A stretch of DNA of 64,000 nt from Streptomyces griseorubiginosus (lineage in GTDB: Bacteria > Actinomycetota > Actinomycetes > Streptomycetales > Streptomycetaceae): positions 62,001-126,000 of the forward strand of contig NZ_KQ948741.1 of assembly GCF_001514195.1 (NCBI RefSeq). The letters run 5' to 3'. The notes under the pieces are model-generated. The model did no database searches. It was not told where the DNA came from and saw nothing but the letters and a program-made list of their open reading frames with translations. The translations under genes were made by a program, and so were the position numbers. The number at the start of each line of letters is the position of its first letter. The first letter of the stretch is position 1. Positions 8,950 through 15,511 of the stretch are shown piece by piece.

Positions 8950-8967
8950 GCCTGTGCTCTCTTTCAA
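8918..8967. repeat. Tandem 25-bp duplication across the translation start
   Basis: Two adjacent 25-base units (8918-8942 and 8943-8967) differ at only four or five positions. On the minus strand each contains a GAGAGCACAG ribosome-binding stretch and a start codon (GTG at 8949, ATG at 8924). The two starts are 25 bases apart and so lie in different frames. Confidence 0.8.
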
Positions 8968-9145
8968 CCGTCGCAACAGCCCGGACCACATGGCCGGACA
9001 GCACTGAGTGGTCCGGGAGCCCGAAAAGGTTGCCGAGAAGATCCACAGATTTTTTTCGCCCACCACGCATCGCCACCACGGACGGCACACGCGACCCCTG
9101 CAACCCTGCGAGGCGACATGGCAAGGTGCTCCGGATACATCAATC

Positions 9146-9172
9146 TGGTACATGGACTACGCTTGGTACATG
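9146..9172 (+). promoter_or_regulatory. Direct repeat at the toxin-antitoxin start, probable operator
   Basis: The sequence TGGTACATG occurs twice with 18-base spacing (9146-9154 and 9164-9172). The second copy contains the chosen ATG. A TACGCT box at about 9158-9163 would place transcription initiation close to that ATG, so the message may be leaderless. Autoregulation by the ribbon-helix-helix antitoxin is the likely role. Confidence 0.45.
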
Positions 9173-9436
9173 TCCATGAAGCGCACGAACGTCTACGCGG
9201 ACCCCGAGGACCTCGCGATCATCAAGGAAGCCGCCAAGCGCCGAGGCATAAGCGAGGCCGAGATCATCCGCCAGGGCATCCACCTGGCAGCCATGGCGAA
9301 CCGGGTCTGGGACGAGCCGCTGTTCTCGCGCACCTTCGAGGGGCCGGGGCGCACGCTCCCCAAGGCGGAGGTCCGCGACACGGTCACCGAGGCCGTCCGG
9401 CGTGAGACCGGCCCGGACTCCGGATCCGCCGCGTGA
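9170..9436 (+). CDS. Ribbon-helix-helix antitoxin (VapB-like)
   Basis: This 88-residue protein has an N-terminal ribbon-helix-helix DNA-binding region (KRTNVYADPEDLAIIKEAAK, then RGISEAEIIRQGI) and a C-terminal tail with Trp and Phe residues (RVWDEPLFSRTFEG) of the kind that wraps a PIN toxin. The start could be 9152, 9170 or 9176. None has a clear Shine-Dalgarno sequence, and 9170 fits a leaderless message. Its TGA overlaps the toxin GTG by four bases. Confidence 0.82.
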   Translation: MSMKRTNVYADPEDLAIIKEAAKRRGISEAEIIRQGIHLAAMANRVWDEPLFSRTFEGPGRTLPKAEVRDTVTEAVRRETGPDSGSAA

Positions 9437-9876
9437 TCGTTGTCATCGCCGACACGTCCGGCCTGCTGGCAGCGCTGGACTCGGCTCACCCGGAACACCG
9501 GGCTGCGAACGAGGCCATCATGGCGGCGGGCCTGCTGGTCATGTCCCCGCTCCTGCTGGCCGAGCTGGATCACGTGGCCACGCGTGAGCTCGGCAGGGAG
9601 GCCGCCCTCAGTGCGGTCGACGACCTGCGGCGCTGGACGAGCCGCGGTCGTGTCGTCCTGCCGGAGATCACGGAGAGCCACCTGGGCGCAGCCCAGTCCG
9701 TGCGTGTCCGCTACCGCGCGCTGGACCTCGACCTCACCGACGCGGTGAACGTGGCGCTTGCCGCCGACTACGACACCGACGCGATTCTCACCCTCGACCG
9801 ACGGGACTTCCGGGCCGTACGCCCGCTGGGCCGTCACAAGGCGTTCCGGGTACTCCCCGACGACCTCCCGCTCTGA
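9433..9876 (+). CDS. PIN-domain ribonuclease toxin (VapC-like)
   Basis: This 147-residue PIN-domain protein has the acidic metal-binding residues in place: Asp in IADTSG (about residue 7), Glu in LLLAELDH (about 45), Asp in LDLTDAVNVALA (about 102) and Asp in AILTLDRRDF (about 120). Such toxins cleave tRNA or rRNA and are neutralised by the upstream antitoxin. Gene overlap of four bases supports a type II module. It sits just outside the left att repeat of the neighbouring element, so it appears to be chromosomal and not cargo. Confidence 0.88.
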   Translation: MIVVIADTSGLLAALDSAHPEHRAANEAIMAAGLLVMSPLLLAELDHVATRELGREAALSAVDDLRRWTSRGRVVLPEITESHLGAAQSVRVRYRALDLDLTDAVNVALAADYDTDAILTLDRRDFRAVRPLGRHKAFRVLPDDLPL

Positions 9877-9967
9877 AGCAGGACCCTCCGCGGTCAAACG
9901 CCCGCTCCTGCAGGGGACTTGCCCAGCGCCCACAACGAAGCGTGCGCAATGGCTCACCGACAAGAAA

Positions 9968-9990
9968 GGCCCAGGTCGCTGACCTGGGCC
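9968..9990. terminator. Original tRNA-Gly terminator, left copy
   Basis: A perfect 10-bp stem (GGCCCAGGTC) with a 3-base loop lies immediately outside the left att repeat. It matches the hairpin beside the intact tRNA at 14892-14914, so it is the terminator that followed the tRNA before integration. Confidence 0.75.
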
Positions 9991-9994
9991 TTCA

Positions 9995-10044
9995 TCATGG
10001 AGCGGGTGACGAGAATCGAACTCGCACTCTCAGCTTGGGAAGCT
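9995..10044. repeat. Left att site, displaced 3' part of tRNA-Gly
   Basis: Fifty bases are identical to 14919-14968 and cover the tRNA from the anticodon loop to the CCA end. Beyond 10044 the sequences diverge, so this copy cannot make a tRNA. Confidence 0.92.
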
Positions 10045-10150
10045 CGGAGTCTTTGGGGGCGGTTGTCCCGCTGACCTGCGGTAGACCCTGAACGGGTGCG
10101 CAGGCGGTCGCCGACTTGTTCCCCACTGTTCCCCGTGATTCTCCGCAGGA

Positions 10151-10170
10151 TCTGGCACACATCTGGCACG
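10151..10170. repeat. Left subterminal repeat, candidate integrase arm site
   Basis: TCTGGCAC-N3-TCTGGCACG occurs here and again at 14843-14862 with a different 3-base centre. A paired octamer near each end of the element is the arrangement expected of arm-type sites for a tyrosine integrase. Confidence 0.5.
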
Positions 10171-10257
10171 TCCGACCACTCCGGGCTGAGAGTCTGAGCC
10201 TGTGACAGATGACGAGGTTGTCGAGGCGTTGCGGGTCGTAGCGCGGACGGGGGGCGG

Positions 10258-10821
10258 CTACGGAGACTGCGGTTCGCTCCCCGGCGTCACCTGGAGCACC
10301 GACCGGTTCACCCCAGACCATCCTTGAAGATCCGTGTCCAGAATCTCGTTCAAGGTGATCAGAGCCTCCTCCGCAACCCGCGCCGTCTCCTCGCCGGACG
10401 CCTTGCGGTACTGCATCTCCTGCTTAAGCCGCTGTACCCGGGCGAGGACCGAGGAGCGCAGCTGCCACAACTCCTGGTCCCTGAAGAGGTTGTTCTTCGC
10501 AGCCACGATGCCGGAGACCCCGGCCAGGGCGGTGCTGGATATCCCGAACCACGGATATTTCCACGCTGCGCTAGCGACCCCGAGGACCGCGATCACGGCG
10601 TTCAGCGCGGCGATGAGCGTGATCACCCGGTCCACCCTGGTCCGCGATATCACCCGTAACCGAGCGAACTCGTTCTCGTACCAGGCGACGTAGTGCGAGA
10701 CGACGACGAAGGGATCGGCCTCCACGGGCGGATCGGGCGGTGTGCGCATTCCGGCGGACCTGAACGAGATGGGCCACCACCTGGAATCCCTGTACCCATG
10801 CTCCGGCTCACGCGATGGCAT
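10258..10821 (-). CDS. DUF4231/SLATT-like two-TM membrane protein
   Basis: This is a protein of about 187 residues. Residues 1-30 are polar, a helix (VVVSHYVAWYENEFARLRVISRTRVDRV, in pieces) precedes two membrane segments (TLIAALNAVIAVLGVASAAW and a second around ALAGVSGIVAAKN), and the C-terminal half is helical and charged. This layout matches DUF4231 proteins of the SLATT group, which are membrane effectors often found near nucleotide-signal or TIR systems. ATG at 10821 follows GAGGGGG; ATG at 10749 is an alternative. It is probable cargo of the tRNA-Gly element. The family assignment is moderate. Confidence 0.6.
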   Translation of the reverse strand: MPSREPEHGYRDSRWWPISFRSAGMRTPPDPPVEADPFVVVSHYVAWYENEFARLRVISRTRVDRVITLIAALNAVIAVLGVASAAWKYPWFGISSTALAGVSGIVAAKNNLFRDQELWQLRSSVLARVQRLKQEMQYRKASGEETARVAEEALITLNEILDTDLQGWSGVNRSVLQVTPGSEPQSP

Positions 10822-11091
10822 CGATGCGCCCCCTCGCCGTCCAGTGTGCGAGCTGACCCGCCAAAGACGCCGCACCTACGACAAGGGTGCCGAGTCAGGA
10901 GCGCATTCGTCTCGTACCACTGCCAGTTCTCCGGGTACAGGCATAACCCTTCCAGTGTGGCAGATCATCGCCGGGGGCCCAGGCCACAGAAGGGTAAGGG
11001 CGGTCACCTGTGGGTGCCGACTGTCGGCGTTGGTCGGCTTCGGACGGCCCAGGGACGGCCCAGGGCTCAGTCAGCGAAGCGCCGCCGCCTG

Positions 11092-11718
11092 TCATTCCAG
11101 CTGCACGGGAGCGACGGGGAGCTGTTCCCTGTAGGGCCACGTAAAGGTGCGGTCCGGTTCGAGGTGTGCGTCTCCCCAGTGGATGGCATGGATGCCGTTT
11201 TCGACGTCGGCCGTGAAGAACACACAGACCAGCCTGGTGGAAGCTCCTAGCTCCTCGAACGCCTCGTGCAGCCCCAGGTACTCCTCGGTCGCCAGGTCCT
11301 CATCGACGTCGAACAGGCCTTCTGGAGGCTGCGGCCCGTGCGCCCGGAACAGCCGATGCCGGGTGGGCGACGCGTTGGCCGGCAGCCGAGCTCGATCCAG
11401 TGGCCTCGGCCTGTCCGCGTACCGGAACGGGAAGAGCGCGTGATCGTTGATCACGGCGTACTCGTATCCGCGCACGTCTCTCACGGCTTCCCCTAGCTGC
11501 CGCGCCGTCTCCGCCAGGTTCTCGCGCACCACGCCTACGAGCGCGAGGCCGTACGGACTCCGCTTCTTCAGACCCGCAGCGAGGTGCGCGGCATGAGCCT
11601 TCCCGTGCGCCTTGGCCAGTTGCACCGGAACCGCAGCAGTAAGCGCGCCCGCATGCCGCCCAAACCGCTCGACGGCCCAGGCCGACGGCCCCACCGGATA
11701 GCCACCCAACACCGACAT
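11092..11718 (-). CDS. Protein of unknown function on the element
   Basis: This 208-residue soluble protein is not recognised. It has no signal peptide or membrane segment. An Ala/His-rich N-terminal half (AAVPVQLAKAHGKAHAAHLA) is followed by a domain with several aromatic and acidic residues (YEYAVINDHALFPFRYAD, VCVFFTADVENGIHAIHWGDA). A Shine-Dalgarno-like GGGGAG precedes the ATG. It stands alone, facing away from the TIR operon, with about 200 bases of non-coding sequence between them. Confidence 0.6.
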   Translation of the reverse strand: MSVLGGYPVGPSAWAVERFGRHAGALTAAVPVQLAKAHGKAHAAHLAAGLKKRSPYGLALVGVVRENLAETARQLGEAVRDVRGYEYAVINDHALFPFRYADRPRPLDRARLPANASPTRHRLFRAHGPQPPEGLFDVDEDLATEEYLGLHEAFEELGASTRLVCVFFTADVENGIHAIHWGDAHLEPDRTFTWPYREQLPVAPVQLE

Positions 11719-11933
11719 GCAGTGCTCCCCTCCCCCCGGTCATGCCCTCTGAACTGTGTGACACGTACACGAAGGGCGCACAAGGGGGCGATCTGGCCAG
11801 GACGCGGCCGTTAACACTCGTTCTTTCCGCGACCCAAAGACGGCCAGCGAGGCGCTGACGGCTGGAGAAGTGGCCTCATGGCGTGGAGTGCAACCTCTAG
11901 ATCACCGAATCCGCCTACGGGGCGCAACGATTC

Positions 11934-12308
11934 GTGATGGAATGCGTATGCTGGCGCGGCCGATCCACCAAAACGAATGGCGTAGAAGTGAGTGGACCCA
12001 CTGCAGACAATCTAGACAAAGATCAACTCGACCAGCTTCATGCAGCTACACTAAAGGCCTCTGAGGCCTGCCTTGAACTGAAGAAGCTTTGCGCACTAAT
12101 CCTTGTCCCGGTCGGCACCATCATCACTTCATTTGGCGACAAAAGGCCAGGGCCCTCATTGTTTCTTGCCGCGGTCTTAGTGATCATCGCTTTCTGGGTG
12201 GCAGACAGCTTTAGTTATTATTACCAACGGAAGCTCAGGGGGGCAATGACCGAGATCTGGCAGCGCAGGGCGAATCGCTGCACCCACCTTGCGCCGGGGT
12301 CCTCGTAG
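11934..12308 (+). CDS. Two-TM membrane protein upstream of the TIR gene
   Basis: This protein of up to 124 residues has a helical cytoplasmic N-terminus (KDQLDQLHAATLKASEACLE) and two membrane segments (LCALILVPVGTIITSF and SLFLAAVLVIIAFWVADSF). A short basic C-terminal helix (YYYQRKLRGAMTEIWQRR) follows. No enzyme motif is visible. The start is uncertain: GTG 11934 or GTG 11988, both with poor ribosome sites. Base composition is clearly less GC-rich than the surrounding chromosome, which indicates recent acquisition. It is 33 bases upstream of a second membrane peptide and then the TIR gene, so the three are probably one unit. Confidence 0.6.
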   Translation: MMECVCWRGRSTKTNGVEVSGPTADNLDKDQLDQLHAATLKASEACLELKKLCALILVPVGTIITSFGDKRPGPSLFLAAVLVIIAFWVADSFSYYYQRKLRGAMTEIWQRRANRCTHLAPGSS

Positions 12309-12341
12309 AGTGACCCGCCTACGATTCCAACGTCAGGTGCC

Positions 12342-12452
12342 GTGTCTGCCTGGCGCGCAGCCTTCAATGCTTCGATGGCGTACTATGCCATTCTTGGTGG
12401 GCTGTCTGCTCTGGCGGCGTGGGCCTATGCGGTCGGTTGGCTTGATGGGTAG
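12342..12452 (+). CDS. 36-residue single-TM peptide between the membrane and TIR genes
   Basis: GTG at 12342 opens 36 codons: a short amphipathic start (SAWRAAFNASMAYY) and one hydrophobic helix (AILGGLSALAAWAYAVGWL), ending Asp-Gly. The stop at 12450-12452 forms part of the ribosome-binding region (TAGGAATGCCT) of the TIR gene 8 bases later, which suggests coupled translation. It could instead be the displaced C-terminal end of the preceding membrane protein after a frameshift. No family is recognised. Confidence 0.45.
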   Translation: MSAWRAAFNASMAYYAILGGLSALAAWAYAVGWLDG

Positions 12453-12460
12453 GAATGCCT

Positions 12461-12862
12461 ATGCGTTATTTCGTCAGCTATGCAAGGCGCGACAATAACG
12501 TTGAGCGCCTATGCGAGATAAGGGCACTCCTCGGCGGTTCGGACTGCACATATGTAGACGACCTGGAGGTGCACGATCCAAGCACTGACAGAACCCGCGC
12601 TGTAGTTGACGCGCTAGAATGCGCGGAAACTTTCATCGCCGTTTATTCCGAACATTACCTGATGACGGAGTGGACACGATGGGAATTTGAATCTGCGCTG
12701 CATATGGGCATCGAGGTGGCGGCACTACTCCCGAATAACCGATTCGCGAGGCCCAGTGATCCCCAGTGGCCGTGGCCCAGACGCGTTCCACATGCGAGGA
12801 ACGCCGCCGCCCGTGAGGTCGGCGGAGCCTCAATGACCGAGTCAAGCCCTCGACAGTCTTGA
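12461..12862 (+). CDS. TIR-domain protein
   Basis: This 133-residue protein has a TIR domain at residues 1 to about 95. Visible are the first strand (MRYFVSYARRDN), the second strand with acidic turn (CTYVDDLEVHD), the SEHYLMTEWTRWEFESAL block with the candidate catalytic Glu near residue 75, and the final strand (IEVAALLP). The remaining 40 residues are Pro/Arg-rich without a known fold. TIR proteins of bacterial defence systems cleave or cyclise NAD-derived nucleotides. Here no separate sensor gene is seen, but two small membrane proteins precede it. ATG 12461 has TAGGA upstream. Enzymatic activity is inferred from the motif only. Confidence 0.72.
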   Translation: MRYFVSYARRDNNVERLCEIRALLGGSDCTYVDDLEVHDPSTDRTRAVVDALECAETFIAVYSEHYLMTEWTRWEFESALHMGIEVAALLPNNRFARPSDPQWPWPRRVPHARNAAAREVGGASMTESSPRQS

Positions 12863-12995
12863 AAACCCGCTGTGGCAGCTATATCACCATGTTCAGATCC
12901 CACACACCGCGTGATCAGCAGTGAGAGCGGCCCCTGACCTGGGTGAATGGTCGGGGGCCCTCTGGGGGTCCGGCTATCGAGGCTCCCCGACAAGG

Positions 12996-13538
12996 TCAGT
13001 CGTGCTTTGCTTCGGATATGTTCGAGCCGTCCTCCGCGTCCTGGATCGGTACGCCAGACTGAAGCTTGATCTGGTCAACCATCCAGGTCATGACCTTCGA
13101 CAGTGCTTCGTCGAAGCCACGGATCAAGTCAGCGAGGTCCTCGGGAGACAGCGGAGCGAAGGTTGGCGTGTGCTTCCCACGAGTGAACCGCATCGTCTGC
13201 CAACTCCCCCGCTCGTCAGGCGCGGCGGCATCAATCGACCATGCGCCATGTACGTAACCGTGCCTCCGAGTGAAGAGGCGCGTGCACTCCCCAAGGATCA
13301 TCTGAAGCTCCGAACGCCTCGCTGAGGATACGTCTGGACGCTCCTTCGCGATGTCGCCGATCAGCTTGATGACTCTGCTGCTGTTCTCTCCATTGATCCA
13401 GTGCGCTGCATAAGGCGTCTCAACTAGTTGAGTGGCGAGCATCTGCAACCGCATCTCCAGGTAGGCCGCCATCGAAACCATCTGCCCGACAAGCTGAAAC
13501 ATGGCTCGTTCGTGGTAGTCACTCTGATCGTTCGTCAT
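12996..13538 (-). CDS. HEPN-like helical protein
   Basis: This 180-residue, mainly helical protein contains RHGYVHG at about residues 91-97, which fits the R-x4-H signature of HEPN ribonuclease domains. The N-terminal helix (QLVGQMVSMAAYLEMRLQML) fits the first helix of that fold. It lies convergent to the TIR operon with about 130 bases between. HEPN proteins often act as toxins or defence RNases. The assignment rests on this short motif and helix pattern, so it is tentative. The ATG at 13538 has weak upstream ribosome-binding sequence. Confidence 0.5.
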   Translation of the reverse strand: MTNDQSDYHERAMFQLVGQMVSMAAYLEMRLQMLATQLVETPYAAHWINGENSSRVIKLIGDIAKERPDVSSARRSELQMILGECTRLFTRRHGYVHGAWSIDAAAPDERGSWQTMRFTRGKHTPTFAPLSPEDLADLIRGFDEALSKVMTWMVDQIKLQSGVPIQDAEDGSNISEAKHD

Positions 13539-13598
13539 CCATGCATTTTGAGCGTCTAGGGCCCCAACGCGCCTGGGTTTTCTTCAGCCCGCCACTTA

Positions 13599-13971
13599 CC
13601 CCAGCTCCCATCCCGTCCGCCGTCGACCCACACCGTGGAGTGGGCGTGGTTCATGGCGTCCAGGTGGAGCGCGCCACTGTACGAACGACCTGGACGCCAT
13701 GGGCCGCGTCTGTTCGGCTCTGCCTGGGTCGACGGTGGTCGGGATGGGAGCTCCCTGCGCACGCCACTTCGGACCTGCGGTCGGGTACGGCGCGCCCTCC
13801 ATCCCGGTGTCGGCTGATCCCCCGCCGGAGGCATCGTTCTGACCGTGGCCTGCCCGTCTAGGGCTCTACCGTCCGGGCCGTAACATGCTTGCGGCCCCAG
13901 GGGCCAGGCCCGGCGCCGAAGGCGCAGAGGGCCAGGCTCAAGGGGCCAGCCCGCGTTTTGCGCGGGCCCTT
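13599..13971. repeat. Structured 373-bp element, copy A
   Basis: This is homologous over its full length to 17319-17691. A 28-bp stem (13603-13630 with 13725-13752) encloses a perfect 14-bp stem (13652-13665 with 13688-13701). The distal third contains several GC-rich hairpins and ends with GCCCGCG-loop-CGCGGGC. It is not convincingly coding in any frame. It may be a single-strand replication origin (the pIJ101 sti class of locus) or a structured RNA. Confidence 0.75.
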
Positions 13972-14133
13972 GGCGTCATCAGGGCGCAGGCAGATCACAT
14001 CGGTCCAGAGCACCGACAGGCGCACGTTGCCGTCCAACAGGTTGATTGCGACGTCTACCTCGGCGTCTTCCCCGGTGGCATCGGTGACGTTCAAGTCCTG
14101 ATCGCTGCTGTAGGCGCTCATGAAGCTGAGCAT
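13858..14133 (-). pseudogene. Small acidic protein gene running into structured copy A
   Basis: About 48 codons of plausible protein (SAYSSDQDLNVTDATGED, then VDVAINLLDGNVRLSVLW and TDVICLRPDDA) continue directly into the structured element at 13971. The remaining codons are therefore element-derived. This looks like a gene whose C-terminus was replaced when the element arrived or recombined. The start is 14133 or 14121. Family unknown. Confidence 0.35.
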
Positions 14134-14180
14134 GCCTGGGGCCCGGCCTGGAGTTGAGGACCGGGCAGTCAAGCGGTCTG

Positions 14181-14561
14181 CTAGCCGGTGTGGGGCTTGA
14201 ACTTGGCTGCACAAGGCGGCAATTCAGTGCCCCGTCGCTGTGTCAGCGGTAGGAAGATCACAGGCCGGATCGTCCAGGTGATGCGGGTGTGGGCCTGGGT
14301 GAGCATTACTGCGCAGGGCCCAGCGCGCAGCAATGCCTTCCTCGTCGCGATACGTCCGTCGTACAGCCACTCCGAGGCTTCCTGTGAGGCGTCGGCGTCC
14401 AATGCCGGTGAGATCGTGCGCAGTGCGACCGCTACCCATCTGTCGGCCTGCGGTGCCGAGTACGCGTCGAAGGATGCCCACAGGGCCGGCCGCTTCTCCT
14501 GGACGGGGTCTTCGGTCCAGCACTCACACCAGTAGCCCCGCTGCGGCTTGTCCATCAGCAC
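14181..14561 (-). CDS. Protein of unknown function beside the integrase stub
   Basis: This 126-residue protein has aromatic and cysteine residues near its start (GYWCECWTEDPV) and a compact alpha/beta-looking body. There is no signal peptide and no recognised motif. Its start region (GTG 14561, or ATG 14555) abuts the point where the truncated integrase frame begins on the other strand, so a deletion junction may have removed its original upstream region. It is probably residual cargo of the element. Confidence 0.45.
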   Translation of the reverse strand: MLMDKPQRGYWCECWTEDPVQEKRPALWASFDAYSAPQADRWVAVALRTISPALDADASQEASEWLYDGRIATRKALLRAGPCAVMLTQAHTRITWTIRPVIFLPLTQRRGTELPPCAAKFKPHTG

Positions 14562-14563
14562 GG

Positions 14564-14872
14564 GTAATCCCCGACCCCGGGATCTGGGGCGTCCCCGAGG
14601 GCTTCCGCTTCTACTATCTCCGCCACACCGGACACACGTTCTCGACCCGCTCGGGTGCCACCCTCAAGGACACGATGGTCCGTGCCGGCCAGTCGTCCGA
14701 GAAGGCGGCGCTGATCTACCAGCACTCCGACGACGACCGACAGCAGGAAGTTGCTGCCGGGCTCGACGCGACCGTACGCAGGGCGCGCCAGGAAGCTGCT
14801 GGTGTGCCGGATGATCAACCGGGCACGGCGGATGATCAGCGTTCTGGCACGAATCTGGCACGCGACCGCTAA
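14564..14872 (+). pseudogene. Tyrosine integrase, C-terminal remnant
   Basis: About 100 codons remain of a phage-type site-specific recombinase. The YYLRHTGHTFS segment holds the second catalytic Arg and its His. AGQSSEKAALIYQH holds the catalytic Tyr, with Gln in place of the His usual in the LGHS motif. The N-terminal arm-binding and core-binding domains and the first catalytic Arg are missing. The frame begins at an apparent deletion junction near 14560. The remnant lies beside the tRNA att site, as expected for the integrase of this element. Confidence 0.8.
14843..14862. repeat. Right subterminal repeat, candidate integrase arm site
   Basis: This is the partner of 10151-10170: the same TCTGGCAC pair with GAA between. 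It lies inside the last codons of the integrase remnant. Confidence 0.5.
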
Positions 14873-14891
14873 TCACCACGCACAGCAAAAA

Positions 14892-14914
14892 GGCCCGGGT
14901 CTCTGACCTGGGCC
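14892..14914. terminator. Terminator of tRNA-Gly, element-derived copy
   Basis: A 10-bp stem (GGCCCGGGTC, one mismatch) with a 3-base loop stands directly downstream of the minus-strand tRNA. It mirrors the displaced hairpin at 9968-9990. Confidence 0.7.
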
Positions 14915-14918
14915 TTCT

Positions 14919-14968
14919 TCATGGAGCGGGTGACGAGAATCGAACTCGCACTCTCAGCTTGGGAAGCT
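14919..14968. repeat. Right att site inside tRNA-Gly
   Basis: Fifty bases are identical to 9995-10044. This copy completes the tRNA, so the element carries the tRNA 3' half and restores the gene on integration. Confidence 0.92.
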
Positions 14969-14995
14969 GATGTTCTACCACTAAACTACACCCGC
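14922..14995 (-). tRNA. tRNA-Gly (anticodon CCC)
   Basis: This is a 74-base cloverleaf. The acceptor GCGGGTG pairs with CACCCGC and is followed by an encoded TCCA end. The anticodon stem TCAGC/GCTGA encloses the loop TTCCCAA, giving anticodon CCC. The T loop GTTCGATTC is standard. The gene is intact and carries the att site of the element to its left. Confidence 0.93.
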
Positions 14996-15267
14996 GCGAG
15001 ACGCCGGACGGGCCGGTGTCGAGACGCACTGTCACCTTACCTCATGCCAGGCCCCCGGCGCTGAAGCCGTGGGGCCTGAGTGCGTCTCAGGGGTGGGACG
15101 GGGCTGCGGGGGAAGGGAGTTGGGGCGTACGGTGGAGGCGTGGAAGAGGGTCCGGGCGGGACCGGAGTGCCGCCTGGAGGGCCGTCCCACCCATCCCGTA
15201 ATGTGGCATTTGTCGTCAGGTGAGCAGTAGCCCGACGCGGCTCTTGGGGAAGGGACTCTAGGACTTG

Positions 15268-15426
15268 ATGGAGCGCACCGTCGTCCGTTGTGCCGATGGG
15301 CACGTGTTCAGTACCGCTTCGTTCCCGATGCAGCAGGCCGAGCGCCTCGGCCCCGGACGGCTCGTCCGCTGTCCGCGCTGTGCCCGGCTCAGAAGCGTCG
15401 TTCCGGTGGCCTTGGAGAAGCACTAG
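15268..15426 (+). CDS. Small conserved Cys-pair protein
   Basis: This 52-residue protein carries one early Cys (VVRCADGHVF) and a CPRC pair (RLVRCPRCARLRSVVPV), suggesting a minimal zinc ribbon. The ATG at 15268 is the first in a frame with typical codon use and no competing start. It lies upstream of dcd on the same strand. Small proteins of this form occur widely in Streptomyces. The function is unknown. Confidence 0.75.
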   Translation: MERTVVRCADGHVFSTASFPMQQAERLGPGRLVRCPRCARLRSVVPVALEKH

Positions 15427-15511
15427 AAGGACAAGAAAGCGCTGTGAGCAGTACCGGGCGCGCGGACCGTCCGATTGTGGTCGGTCCGCGCGCCTTGCGT
15501 ATCCTCGGGAC

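Larger units (their letters stand above)
9995..14968. mobile_element. Decayed integrative element in tRNA-Gly(CCC)
   Basis: Identical 50-base repeats at 9995-10044 and 14919-14968 bound the region. The right copy forms the 3' part of the intact tRNA-Gly, and the left copy is the displaced original tRNA end with its terminator. Inside, only the C-terminal part of a tyrosine integrase remains, beside the right end, and no replication or transfer gene survives. The cargo comprises a DUF4231-like protein, a TIR operon, a HEPN-like protein and several unknown genes. Part of it (about 11.9-12.9 kb) has visibly lower GC than the chromosome. It appears immobile without help in trans. Confidence 0.85.

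Noticed and set aside
9433..9876. VapC-type toxin as cargo of the tRNA-Gly element
   Set aside because: It lies outside the left att repeat and its original tRNA terminator, so it is flanking chromosome, although its own origin could still be horizontal.
10202..10327. 41-codon frame with GTG start at the left end of the tRNA-Gly element
   Set aside because: It overlaps the C-terminus of the DUF4231-like gene on the other strand, has no recognised motif and only a poor ribosome site. It may be a remnant but cannot be supported.
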